Shown in pieces: positions 32,019 through 42,500 of a stretch of DNA of 64,000 nt. A model generated the notes under the pieces. That model had not been told where the DNA came from. It worked only from the letters and a program-made list of their open reading frames with translations, and searched no databases. The stretch spans positions 59,506,268-59,570,267 of the forward strand of contig CM043944.1 in assembly GCA_014529385.2 (NCBI GenBank), written 5' to 3'. A program made the position numbers and the translations under genes. Source of the DNA: Adiantum capillus-veneris (lineage: Eukaryota > Streptophyta > Polypodiopsida > Polypodiales > Pteridaceae). Position 1 is the first letter of the stretch. Every line of letters starts with the position of its first letter.

Positions 32019-35000
32019 ATGTCTGACGGTTTCAGTCAGATTGTTACTGAGAAGCTTGAGAAAAATAACTACCCTGCATGGAAGTTCAGAATAACAAATT
32101 TCCTAAAAGGAAAAGGTTATTGGGACTATGTAGAAGGAGACAATGAAAAGGAACCAGAGATTCCCGAGGCAAATGCTACAGCAGATCAAAGGAAAGCTTT
32201 GAGGGACTGGCAACAAGGCCAGAGCAAAGTGATGTATTGGCTTTCTATGAGCATCACAGATGGCATGATGGGCTATCTACATGATGTTGAAACCCCCGCC
32301 ATTGCATGGAAAAACTTAGGCAGAGTGTTCGAGGTGAACACCAAGGCCAGGAAGCTTCAACTAAAGTCGGAGCTAAATCAGGTTAAGAGGAACAACCTCT
32401 CAATCAATGATTATGCCTTGAAGATCAAGAGTATCATTGAGGCTCTTGGATCTATTAAAGTGTCAGTGGAAGACGATGACATTGTCCGTGCATGCTTGGA
32501 TGGTCTAAGAGATGAGTATGTACATTTTAGGTCTTCCATGAATACAAGAGACGACATCCCCGTGTTCCAAGATTTGATTTCTATGCTTATTCTTGAGGAG
32601 AAGAACCTTGACACATCTTCTTCTCATGGCAGAAATAATTCTGAACAGGCCTTCTATTCTAACTCCAACAGAGGTAGAGGTAGAGGTCGTGGTCGAGGCC
32701 CAAGGGGTTGCAGGGGCCAATTTCTGGAAGGTCAATCAAATCAAAACAATACAGGTGGCAGGGGAAACCAGTCTCAAGGCAGGGGGAGTCAAAGAGGTCG
32801 TGGTGCAGGATCAAGCAGGCAGCAACATACTCTAGATAGTAGAGAATGTTGGACTTGTGGTGAAAGAGGTCACATGTCACGTGACTGTCCAAAGGGAAAA
32901 GCAAGTAGAAAGAGAGAACAGGGCAACTATGCATCTACTAGCAGAGATGCAGATGACAGCAAAAACGAGCGCATGTTTGTTATGCAGCATGTAATGAATA
33001 CAATGAATGCAGAGAATTCCACCCAAGATGATGTTTGGTATGTGGATTCAGGTGCCTCTAATCACATGACGTCTCGTGGAGAGTGGTTTAGAGATATGCG
33101 CAAACCAGATGTGTCAGGCTATGTGCAGACAGGAGATGACACAGCTCACCCCATTGCTCATGTAAGGGACATACCTCTAAATATGAAGAGTGGGAAATCA
33201 AAGTACTTAGCAGATGTACTTCATGTCCCAAACATTACAAAGAATCTTGTTTCTGTTGGACAAATGGTTGAGCAGGGTTTGCAGGTTCGCTTCAATCCAA
33301 ATGGCTGTTATGTAGAAGATTTCCAGAATGGCTGTAAGCTGATCACAGAGGGCAAATGTGTGGGCAGAATGTTTACGCTGAATGTAGACATGCCTGAGGT
33401 AAAAGCTGCATTATTTGCACAGGGCACAGGTGTTGTGGCTGATGTTGACATTTGGCACAAACGCATTGGCCATGTCAATGAGCAGAGATTGCGCAGCATG
33501 CAATCAAAACAGATTGTAAAAGGTTTGCCCAAATTCAAGGTGGATGGTATGCATAAAGTGTGTGCAGCATGCCAGTTTGGAAAACAGTCAAAGGGCTCAT
33601 TTCCACATGAGCGCAATGTATGTAAAAGGCCACTTGAGGTGGTGCACACAGATGTTTGGGGTCCAACCGATACTGCAAGTATACATGGTTGCAGGTATTA
33701 TGTCTCTTTCATTGATGACCATACAAGGAAAGTATGGGTCTACTTCATGCGTAACAAAAGTGAAGTGTTTGGTCACTTTCAAGACTTCAAAGTCATGATT
33801 GAGAAGGAGACAGATATGCAAATCAAGACATTGAGGTCAGATGGAGGGGGAGAGTACTTCTCCAATGATTTTTCAAATTTTCTGCGAATGCATGGTATAC
33901 ACAGGCAGTTTACATGCAGATATACTCCACAGCAGAATGGGGTCGCAGAAAGGAAAAATAGGCACATTGCAGAGGTTGCACGTGCATTGATGAATGAGAA
34001 GAACATGACTCATCATTTCTGGGCTGAAGCTGTAAATACAGCTGTGTACATTATGAACAGGACACCTACAGCTACGGTGCATGATGTAACACCTGAGGAA
34101 AAGTTTACAGGTACAAAGCCTGATTTGGCACACTTGAAAGTGTTTGGCTGCATAGCTTACGTGCATGTACTAGATGAGTTGCGTAGGAAATTGGATCCTA
34201 AAGCAGAGAAATGTATTCTTGTGGGATATTCCCTTGAACAAAAGGGGTACAGGTGCTACAATCCTACTACACGAGAATTACGAGTGAGCAGAGATGTAGT
34301 CTTTGATGAGATGAGCAGCTGGTACAGTAATGCACATGGCACTATTGGGGCTGATGTAAAAGATGATGTGGTTGTACAAAATGTGAGGCCACAGTCACAG
34401 GTTTTGAGTGGACCACAAGAGTCCTCTTCTCGTGGCTCTGTTGAGAAACCATGGAATGGTAGACTACGTACGCAGGTTACTCCACCAACAGGTACAGGGA
34501 ATGTATCACGAAAAGGAAAGGAAAAGGTTGATGAACCTCCCTTTATGGCTGATGCATCATCAGGTTTTTCACATGTAGACATGGATTCAGATGGTTCTGA
34601 ACAAAGTCTTGATGAGGAATTTGGAATTTCGGCTGTCAGGACACCTGGTGTAAGGAAAGTACAAGAAGATTCTAGAGGGCAAAGGAGTGACCCAGGACCG
34701 CGCAGATCTAATAGAGTCAGAAATCCAGTTCAGAAATTGACTTATGATGGGTATCTAGCGCATCACCAAGCCTACATGGCTAAGGTGATACAGGATGTGG
34801 AGCCCACATGTTTTGAGGATGCAGTTGGAAATGTGCATTGGGATGATGCAATGAATGAAGAGATGGCTGCATTGGAAGCAAATGACACATGGGAGTTGGT
34901 GCCATTGCCAAGTGGCAAGAAAGCTATTGGCTGTAAATGGGTGTATAAAACGAAGCATAAGGCTGATGGTAACATTGAGCGTCACAAGGCAAGGCTGGTC

Positions 35001-36368
35001 GCAAAGGGTTATGCACAGACGTATGGCATAGACTATGAGGAGACCTTTGCTCCAGTGGCAAAGATGACGACTGTGAGAGCTGTCATAGCAGTGGCTGCAT
35101 CTAGAGGATGGATTATGCATCAAATGGATGTAAAGAATGCCTTCTTGAATGGTGAGTTGCAAGAGGAAGTGTATATGGATCAGCCACCTGGTTATGTTGA
35201 TCCAGGTTACCCAGATTATGTATGCAGACTTCTCAAAGCTTTGTATGGTTTGAAGCAGGGCTCTAGAGCATGGTATGACAGGATTGCCAAGTATCTTGTC
35301 AGTATTGGTTTTAGGAGAGCTCATGCTGATCATTCACTCTATGTACGTGAGAGTGATGTGGGGATTGTGGTCATTACTATATATGTAGATGACCTTATTA
35401 TTGTTGGTGACAATGCTATGGAGATTGACCATGTGAAGGGTCTTCTCAAACAGGAGTTTGAAATGAAAGATTTAGGCGAGTTGCGCTACTTTCTTGGCAT
35501 TGAGGTGATCAGGACTCCAGAGGGTGTATGGCTATCACAGAGACAGTATGCTTTGGACATGTTGTCAAAGTATGGTATGGCTGATTGTAAGCCAATTTCT
35601 ATTCCCTTGGATGTGAATGCAAAGCTAAGTGTAGAGAAGGGTGATGTTGTTGAGGATGTCAACATGTACAGGAAGATTGTGGGTAGTCTAATCTACTTGA
35701 CTATCACAAGGCCAGACTTGAGCTACACAGTAGGCTTGGAGAGTCAGTTCATGCAGCTTCCGAGGAAGCCACATTTGGATGGAGTACGACGCACACTTAG
35801 GTATGTGCAAGGTACTCTTGACTACGCATTGTTCTATGCAGCAGATGCACCATTAGCATTGTATGGGTATACCGATGCAGATTGGGCAGGTAGCATTGTT
35901 GATAGGAGATCTACGAGTGGGTTCATGCTCTCTTTTGGGAGTGCTGCTGTTACTTGGAGCAGCAAAAAGCAGCCTACGGTTGCTTTATCGAGCACAGAGG
36001 CCGAGTACACAGGTGCAGCAGTTGCGGCGTGCAAGGTAGCTTGGCTACGCACATTACTTGAGGACTTGGGAGTGCAGGTGGACCAGCAGATTGTCATTCA
36101 TTGTGACAACCTCAGCAGCATGCAGTTGGCTAGGAACCCAGTGTTCCATGGTAGGACCAAACACATAGAGGTCCATTACCACTACGTTCGAGAGCGAGTG
36201 TTGGCAAGCGACATCGACTTGGTCTACGTCAACACAGAGGAGCAGATAGTGGATATCTTTACCAAGGCCCTCGGAGCTGAGAAGCTTCGACGTTTACGGA
36301 CTATGCTTGGACTCTGCGACATGCAGAGCTCGAGGGGGAGTGTTGAGATGTCGAGCTCTACACCTTGA
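32019..36368 (+). CDS. copia Gag-Pol polyprotein (1449 aa)
   Basis: Single frame from ATG at 32019. Gag at about residues 1-270 (copia-type, opening with KLEKNNYPAWKFRI), Gly/Arg-rich linker, zinc knuckle CWTCGERGHMSRDC (about 277-290). Protease DSGASNHMT (about 342-350) has its catalytic Asp. Integrase has an HHCC finger (H at about 481, CAACQ at about 512) and DDE at about 542, 606 and 644. RT has YVDDLIIVG (about 1122). RNase H has YTDADWAGS, STEAEYTG and HCDN (about 1283-1362). All catalytic residues checked are present and there is no stop. The last 9 codons lie inside the 3' LTR, so the coding region covers the polypurine tract. Length is usual for plant copia polyproteins (about 1300-1500). 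Confidence 0.97.
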   Translation: MSDGFSQIVTEKLEKNNYPAWKFRITNFLKGKGYWDYVEGDNEKEPEIPEANATADQRKALRDWQQGQSKVMYWLSMSITDGMMGYLHDVETPAIAWKNLGRVFEVNTKARKLQLKSELNQVKRNNLSINDYALKIKSIIEALGSIKVSVEDDDIVRACLDGLRDEYVHFRSSMNTRDDIPVFQDLISMLILEEKNLDTSSSHGRNNSEQAFYSNSNRGRGRGRGRGPRGCRGQFLEGQSNQNNTGGRGNQSQGRGSQRGRGAGSSRQQHTLDSRECWTCGERGHMSRDCPKGKASRKREQGNYASTSRDADDSKNERMFVMQHVMNTMNAENSTQDDVWYVDSGASNHMTSRGEWFRDMRKPDVSGYVQTGDDTAHPIAHVRDIPLNMKSGKSKYLADVLHVPNITKNLVSVGQMVEQGLQVRFNPNGCYVEDFQNGCKLITEGKCVGRMFTLNVDMPEVKAALFAQGTGVVADVDIWHKRIGHVNEQRLRSMQSKQIVKGLPKFKVDGMHKVCAACQFGKQSKGSFPHERNVCKRPLEVVHTDVWGPTDTASIHGCRYYVSFIDDHTRKVWVYFMRNKSEVFGHFQDFKVMIEKETDMQIKTLRSDGGGEYFSNDFSNFLRMHGIHRQFTCRYTPQQNGVAERKNRHIAEVARALMNEKNMTHHFWAEAVNTAVYIMNRTPTATVHDVTPEEKFTGTKPDLAHLKVFGCIAYVHVLDELRRKLDPKAEKCILVGYSLEQKGYRCYNPTTRELRVSRDVVFDEMSSWYSNAHGTIGADVKDDVVVQNVRPQSQVLSGPQESSSRGSVEKPWNGRLRTQVTPPTGTGNVSRKGKEKVDEPPFMADASSGFSHVDMDSDGSEQSLDEEFGISAVRTPGVRKVQEDSRGQRSDPGPRRSNRVRNPVQKLTYDGYLAHHQAYMAKVIQDVEPTCFEDAVGNVHWDDAMNEEMAALEANDTWELVPLPSGKKAIGCKWVYKTKHKADGNIERHKARLVAKGYAQTYGIDYEETFAPVAKMTTVRAVIAVAASRGWIMHQMDVKNAFLNGELQEEVYMDQPPGYVDPGYPDYVCRLLKALYGLKQGSRAWYDRIAKYLVSIGFRRAHADHSLYVRESDVGIVVITIYVDDLIIVGDNAMEIDHVKGLLKQEFEMKDLGELRYFLGIEVIRTPEGVWLSQRQYALDMLSKYGMADCKPISIPLDVNAKLSVEKGDVVEDVNMYRKIVGSLIYLTITRPDLSYTVGLESQFMQLPRKPHLDGVRRTLRYVQGTLDYALFYAADAPLALYGYTDADWAGSIVDRRSTSGFMLSFGSAAVTWSSKKQPTVALSSTEAEYTGAAVAACKVAWLRTLLEDLGVQVDQQIVIHCDNLSSMQLARNPVFHGRTKHIEVHYHYVRERVLASDIDLVYVNTEEQIVDIFTKALGAEKLRRLRTMLGLCDMQSSRGSVEMSSSTP
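36332..36340 (+). other. Polypurine tract of copia element
   Basis: GAGGGGGAG directly before the 3' LTR. It is also translated as part of the polyprotein C-terminus. Confidence 0.85.
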
Positions 36369-36662
36369 GCTGGCATCCACTACGGGTCTTGGCCGCTTAC
36401 GGCATTTACTCACTGGCGCGTTAGGTGACCGACACGGAGGATCTCTGCCAGTGATTCTACAGCTGGACTACACTTATAGTGCCAGCCTAGTACGCTTCTA
36501 GCGAGTTCACACTTAGTGACCGCATGTACATATGTGCTACTTTTCAGCTTTATCACTTAGTCATTTTGTACTCTCTTTTCTGTGAAGAAGAAGAAGAAGC
36601 TTTCCATCTCTGTGTGCTTTGTGCTTGTCTTGTGTAGCTCTCTTGCATCCTCATTCTTTACA
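36341..36662 (+). repeat. 3' LTR of copia element
   Basis: 322 bp, the same length as the 5' LTR, with 5 substitutions and no indel. The polyprotein stop codon lies at 36366-36368 inside it. Confidence 0.96.
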
Positions 36663-36781
36663 GTTTTTTCCCTTTGGTAGACAGAGACAAGAGTGTCGCC
36701 AAAAAAAAAGATGTATGTTGGAAAAGATTGGGCAGAAAATCTTACAAAAAGCATCCAATACATTTGCTTGATGATTCACGG
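36663..36781 (+). pseudogene. Gene X, exon interrupted by copia; ends at a splice donor
   Basis: The frame readable as KKKDVCWKRLGRKSYKKHP and HLLDDSR ends at 36781, followed by GTATAC, an acceptable splice donor. An A9 run near 36699 is a frameshift site: the frame entering from 31429 reads SKDLVFSLW, stop, TETRVSP, and must shift there to reach KDVCWKRLG. The exon end is in phase 0, and the acceptor-flanked exon at 56245 continues in the same phase with GELYKRF. It belongs to the transposase-like gene described at 56245-58266. Confidence 0.6.
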
Positions 36782-37474
36782 GTATACTCCTAAAGTTTCA
36801 CAGATATGAACTTTGGATGTAGAGAAAAATCATAGAGTTCCTTTCAAAGATAGTCATGGAAGTATCATGATAGTACAAAAGGCTCTTTAGGTACTCTGGA
36901 TCTTTAAAAAGTCTAGAATACCTGACAAAGGTAGTCTTGAAAGTACCATGCGAGTCTAACTGGGTTCTCTAGGTACTTTGGAGGTAGACAGTTCATAGAG
37001 TTCCTTTCAAAGGTAGTCATGGAAGTACAGTGTGACAGTAAAGAGGCTCTTTAGGTACTTTGGATCTTTCAAAGAGTCTAGAATACCTCACAAAGGTAGT
37101 CTTGAAAGTACCATAGAGTTCTTTTCAAAGGTAGTTATTTACCATGAGAGTGAAGAGGATCTCTAGGAACTTTGGAGGTAGAGAAAAGTCATTGAGTTCC
37201 TTTCAAAGGTAGTCATGGAAGTACCATGATAGTATAAAGGCTCTTTAGGTACTCTGTATCTTTGAAAGAGTTTAGAATACCTCACAAAGATAGCCTTAAA
37301 AGTACCATGTGAGTTTAAATGGGTTCTGTAGGTACTTTGGAGGTAGAAAAAGTTCATAGAGCTCCTTTCAAAGGTAGTTATGGAAGTATCATGACATTAA
37401 AGAGGCTCTTTAGAAACTCTAGATCTTTAAAAGAGTCTAGAATACCTCACAAAGGTAGTCTTGAAAGTACCATA
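36782..37474. repeat. Tandem repeat array in X intron, left part
   Basis: About four degenerate copies of a unit of roughly 165-185 bp, recognised by GAGTTCCTTTCAAAGGTAGT near 36835, 37008, 37194 and 37359 and by GGTACTTTGG and GAAAGTACCAT. The same motifs reappear at 56075-56170 on the far side of the CACTA element, which shows that the array was split by that insertion. Confidence 0.75.
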
Positions 37475-37625
37475 CACTACAAGAGGTACTTAATATTAGC
37501 GACGCTCGTAGTGCGACGCTCAAATGTGAAAACCCACGGCATCGCTATAGGCATCGCTATGGGCGTCGCTAAGTTATAAGTAGCTTAGCGACGCCTATAG
37601 CAACGCTGATAGGGATAAAAAAATA
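37475..37625. repeat. CACTA 5' terminal and subterminal repeats
   Basis: CACTACAAGAGG followed by repeated motifs TAGCGACGC, GCATCGCTATAGG, GGCGTCGCTAAG and their reverse complements between 37498 and 37605. In CACTA elements such subterminal motifs bind the TnpA-type protein. Confidence 0.8.
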
Positions 37626-37695
37626 ATCGAGAGCATTCGAAAACTCAGATCTCAGATCTGAGTTTTTGACGTGCGCTCAAGCAAGCAAAGGTAAT

Positions 37696-37700
37696 GCGCG

Positions 37701-37745
<45 letters not shown>

Positions 37746-37783
37746 CTCCACACACACACACTCTCATGTTCCCTTCCCCTCTT

Positions 37784-37857
<74 letters not shown>

Positions 37858-37922
37858 TGTGTTTTTGAGAGAGAGAGAGAGATCTAGGTATGCTCCTCAC
37901 TCTCATGTTCCCTTCCCCTCTT

Positions 37923-37977
<55 letters not shown>

Positions 37978-37984
37978 TTGTGTT

Positions 37985-38031
<47 letters not shown>

Positions 38032-38098
38032 ACATGCATAAACAAAAAATGCACACACACATGCATAAACAAAGAATGCACACACAGATTGAGAGAGG

Positions 38099-38148
<50 letters not shown>

Positions 38149-38160
38149 AAGAAGAAGAAG
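37696..38160. repeat. Compound CT/CA/GA microsatellite block with internal duplication
   Basis: CT, CA and GA runs alternate. The segment CTCTCATGTTCCCTTCCCCT with its CT-CA-GA tail occurs twice (about 37760-37885 and 37901-38032). Long open frames here are pure low-complexity sequence, not genes. Confidence 0.9.
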
Positions 38161-38163
38161 AGT

Positions 38164-38585
38164 CTTAATGTCATAGGAAACTATCCCAAGAGACCTTAAA
38201 GATCTAGTCAACGAGGAGTTGAACTCAAGACCTGTTATTCATGAGGGAAATGGCATAACCAATGGATCACACTTGGGTGATTGAAAAGTTATACCATTTT
38301 CCTTTTTTTATTGGCGTGCACACACACACCTGAGAAGAAGAGAGTTTAATTTAACGTCGTAGGAAACTAATTCAAGAGACCTTAAAGATCTAGCCGACGA
38401 GGAGTTGAACTCAAGACCTGTTATTCAAGAGGGAAATGGCATAACCAATCTACCACACTTGGGTGATAGAAAGGTTATACCATTTTTCTCTTTTTATTGG
38501 CACACACACACCCACACACACACACGAGAAGAAGAGAGTTTTAATGTCGTAGGAAACTATCACAAAAGACGTTAAAGATTAGGTT
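38164..38585 (-). repeat. Two and a fraction tandem copies (about 180 bp) of a tRNA-like, SINE-like unit
   Basis: Copies start near 38164 and 38346, with a partial third near 38535. On the - strand the unit contains TGGTAGATTGG (A-box-like, second copy) and GAGTTCAACTCC (B-box; matches GWTCRANNC) about 35 nt apart, as in an RNA polymerase III tRNA-type promoter. No tRNA cloverleaf can be formed convincingly, so a tRNA-derived SINE or a decayed tRNA is the best reading. Confidence 0.45.
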
Positions 38586-39441
38586 AGATGTAGACTTACG
38601 TTAGATTAGATTTAGGTTTATTTAAGTTAGATTAGATTAGATTTAGGTTTATTTTTAGTTAGATTTACGTTTGATTAGATTTAGGTTTATTTACGTTAGA
38701 TTTAGATTTACGTTATATGAAATTAGATTTAGGTTTATTTTGAGTTTAAAATTAAATTAGATCTAGATTTATGTTCGATGGACTAGCTTTTTTTAGATTT
38801 ATGTTAGATTTTAGTGCATGTCAATGAAGGTGCGCTCATGATGGTAAGCATTGTATGAAAAACACTTGCTCATATGAAAAACACTGAAAAAGACTCCGTT
38901 TTCCTACATGAGAAAATTTCTTGCGCTCACAGTCTCGACAGTCCATGTGAACCAGCAATTCCACCTGCATGTTCGACTACTGCTACCATACAATAAGCCG
39001 TCATGATCAGCCAATGGAAGAGCAAATTGAGCCTACACAAAAATTAGTGATGCAAGATGACGATTCCAAGGGTCTCACACACATATACACACACACACCA
39101 CAGCCCATCAAATCTAGAGTAAGAATTAAGTTCTTTGAGCAGGCATCAGCTACATTGCAAGAATGGTGTACCTACATGCTATAGACAAAGTTCTACTTTT
39201 AAAAGATGTTAAGATGCTGTGAAATGCTACAGCTAGTGAAGAGGCAAAGGGGTTTTGTCCACTACATGCAATCATGTAGACGTGGGTGTGTAGATTTCTT
39301 GTACCCACAAATATAGGCATTATATTGACCAATAAAGATGAGATTACAACCCGGTGGTTCTGATCTCCGTGCACCTCTAGATCGAGGTGTGCGGGGATTG
39401 GTCATGACTAGAGAATGTGAGGTAGTTTACAGTGTGAACAA

Positions 39442-39486
<45 letters not shown>

Positions 39487-39599
39487 TAAAAGACGAAGAA
39501 TGCCAATAGAAGGTTAAATTTGTTGTCCAGGTTATAAGATTTTTATCCTCATTATGAGTAGTGACGAGGATGTGGGGCCGTCCAACTGAACACCTATCT
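38586..39599. other. CACTA 5' region without clear genes
   Basis: 38580-38820 is an AT-rich degenerate repeat of TTAGATTTAGGTTTATTT type. 38821-39599 has a short frame (38969-39184) without recognisable domain and a GA tract at 39441-39487. Confidence 0.5.
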
Positions 39600-42500
39600 C
39601 TCAACGAGGATCTTATGTCCTTGTAATCAAGACAAGATGCGTTTCTTTGCAACATGTTCGCGAATTTGGCGAGTTCGATCCATCTATTATAGATCGAGTT
39701 GTTGCCAATTATAACTCGTTGGACTCTGACACTGGCCAACAGGCAGCAATCTTGTGACCCAATAGACGTGTTCGCAGGCGCTTTGGTCAAGCAGCATATG
39801 TGAGTCCAGAAGATGTAGCCTCTGACACCTCGGGAGATGATCATGCAGACCACATTCCCAACGAGGCAATGTTTGAGCCCGAGATGATCGAGACGATCAT
39901 GGATTCAGAAAGGCTTATCTATGATTATATGAAAAGTGAAGCTGATACGCCATTGTATAATGGAGCACCTGTGTCTAGATTGAAAGTGCTCCTGGTTCTT
40001 CTCAACATGCAGGAAAATTTGAATGGAGAGACACTAGCATCACAGCACGTTTCAGGTGATCTATTACAATTAGTCCCGGGGGATTCACCATGGAAAACTT
40101 ACCGCACCACGTAAGTGCAAGGGAGGGGGGTTTTTTTACAAGTTACATAAGCGTATAAGTTAGAGGCATGGCCCCAATAATTTATCTCCCAAGCTTAAAA
40201 ATAAGGAAGGGGGTATCATATTTATGGGGGGGAGAAGTGAAAAAAGGTGAAAATGAGAGGAAGTTTTTGTGTTTCAAAATTATTGCTTCCCAAAAGAGTC
40301 TGCCCTTGAACTTGTGAGTCAATAGCTACAAAGATACATGCAAGAACTAACACTGCTTTTTATCAACTGCTTCTTTTGTGATTATAGTTCATTTGTTGAG
40401 GGATGAAAGCTGTAAAGAGTTTGTATAGATGCAAATTTACACGAAGAATCTAACACAACTTTATAACCATGTTTTTTGAGTAATTTAGATGGGTCAAAAT
40501 TGAGAGTATCTAGAGTGCAGGCTGAACATGCACATAATTTGAAACTCAAACTAAGACACATTGATGGTACATCTAGTTATCAATAGAAGTGGTTCCTTAA
40601 TACAGTGCCAATCTCTATGCTATACACTCTTTGACTAGTTTTACTCAGTTAGATCATGTGAGACCTAAACTTTATATGTAAGATAGGGGTATGATAGTTT
40701 TCTACATTGATTGTCGTATAAGCGTAGAAAGGGGGGTTTGTATTCCCTAATATGAGTCATATATAGGGGTTTTATCAAAGTTGTCAGCTCGCAGGTGGCA
40801 TCCTATTTCGTATATAGAGTGAATCCCCCGGGCAATTAGTTTACTTTAATAAAACTCTATATGCATAATGATCTGATAGATTTTTACACAATTGTACCGT
40901 ATTTTTATGTTGTGTAGATTGCTCAAAGAGCACATACTACCTGCTGATAATGTGATGCCAGATTCCCGAGAGGAAGCAAGAAAGATTTTGCAAAACTTGG
41001 GGATGGATTACAATTCAATCCACGCTTGTCCTAATCACTGCATTCTTTTCAGAGGGGAATACATAGACATGGATGTGTATCTTCGTCCACTATTGGAAGA
41101 GCTACAACAATTGTGGATTGGCATAGAAGTGGTGGATATGAGCCGACACACAGGTCGACGGAATGCTTTGATCAGAGGCATTCTAATGTGGACCATGCAT
41201 GACTATCCCGGACTAACAGAATGCTCAGGTGATTTACACTCCTCACTCAAACACTGTAAATCTTGGTTTTTCTCAAGCTTATCTATTATCATGTGTATAC
41301 ATGCAGGGCTTCAAACAAGCAGATACAGAGAATGTGTCACATGTGGACCTAGATTGAATGCACGTAGGGTGCCCTCATTGAAGAAGCAAATCTACGAAGG
41401 ACATCAAGCGTATCTTCCAGAGAATCATGTGTTACGTGACGGCTTTTTAGGAAGAGAGCCACCGAGGATGTCTGCACAAGCATGGTTAGAGCAGAAGGAG
41501 ATGTGTGATGACAGATTGCCCCCAGGGATGAAGAGACTATCTCTATGATACGAGTTACCATACTGGACCCGACTCATGATCAATCACTTGCTCGATCCAA
41601 TGCAGATATTCAAGAATGTGGGTAATCTACTATGGGACCATCTGACTGGCAAGAAAGATACTTTGGGAGCCAAGGTTGACCTTAGAAATGTGGATCGTAT
41701 GGAGAAATATTGGCCGCAAACAACGTCCGATGGATCGATAAAACTCCCTAAAGCACCATGGATTTTCACAAGAGCCCAAGAACGCAAAGTAGAAGAGACC
41801 ATTCAATCTTTGCGGACCCCCACTCGCGTAATGCACTCGCTCCAAACGTGTTTTTACTAAAGAAGGAAAGCTTACCGGTTTGAAGTCACACGACTAGCAT
41901 AAAATGTGTTAGGTATGTTCATAGTGGAATATATCATAGTGGAAATTGTGTAACAAATTTGTGTGTGGACTTTAATATCATTGCTGCACGTGTTTTTCAG
42001 TTTATTTTACCAATTGCCATTGAGGGATGTTTGTCTCTTGACGTCCGTAACACAATCTACAAACTTGCGAAGTTGGTGCAATGGATCTCACAAAAGGAGA
42101 TCAATGTAGACTCCATACCATTCGCCAAACTAAACGTTGCGGAGGTTGTGTGCATGTTTGAGAAACATTTCCTACTACCATGCTAACCATTCAAGTGCAT
42201 CTTCTTGTTCACATAGTTGATGAGGTGAAAATAGCTGATGGATGTTCTTTTTCGAACGTTTCATGAAAACGCTCAAGGGATATGTGCGTCAGAAGGCACG
42301 TCCGGAGGGTACCATGGCAGAAGGTTGGCTGGTATCAGAGTCCCTAGTGTACATTGGAGAGTGGCTAGACGGATTTGATAAAGCCCGAGAAACGCTATGG
42401 CGAACCATAGATGATGAGCGCATATTTGGGATTGTCATGTGCAATCTCGGTGTTGAGAAGAAGATGACGGAAGATCTAGAGGCTAAAATCAACCGATTTT

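Larger units (their letters stand above)
31430..36662 (+). mobile_element. Ty1/copia element, intact structure (family F)
   Basis: Two 322-bp LTRs, tRNA-iMet primer site, one uninterrupted polyprotein and a polypurine tract. The LTRs differ at 5 of 322 positions by my count (about 98.4% identical), so it inserted recently. Flanks give a 5-bp target duplication with one mismatch (GTATT and GTTTT). Removing the element plus one duplication restores a coding-like stretch of gene X. Order protease, integrase, RT, RNase H defines Ty1/copia. This is the only LTR element in the window that looks potentially autonomous. Confidence 0.96.

Noticed and set aside
36782-37474. CRISPR-like array
   Set aside because: The repeats are long, degenerate and contiguous without unique spacers, and the sequence is from a eukaryote.
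37645-38211. Several overlapping open frames of 70-115 codons on both strands
   Set aside because: They are translations of CT/GA/CA microsatellites and have no protein-like composition.
38214-38456. Functional tRNA gene
   Set aside because: A and B boxes are present, but the anticodon and acceptor stems do not pair convincingly.
38586-38800. TTTAGGTTTA-rich stretch resembling plant telomere repeats
   Set aside because: The unit is TTAGATTTAGGTTTATTT-like, degenerate and without TTTAGGG arrays; it is better read as an AT-rich simple repeat.
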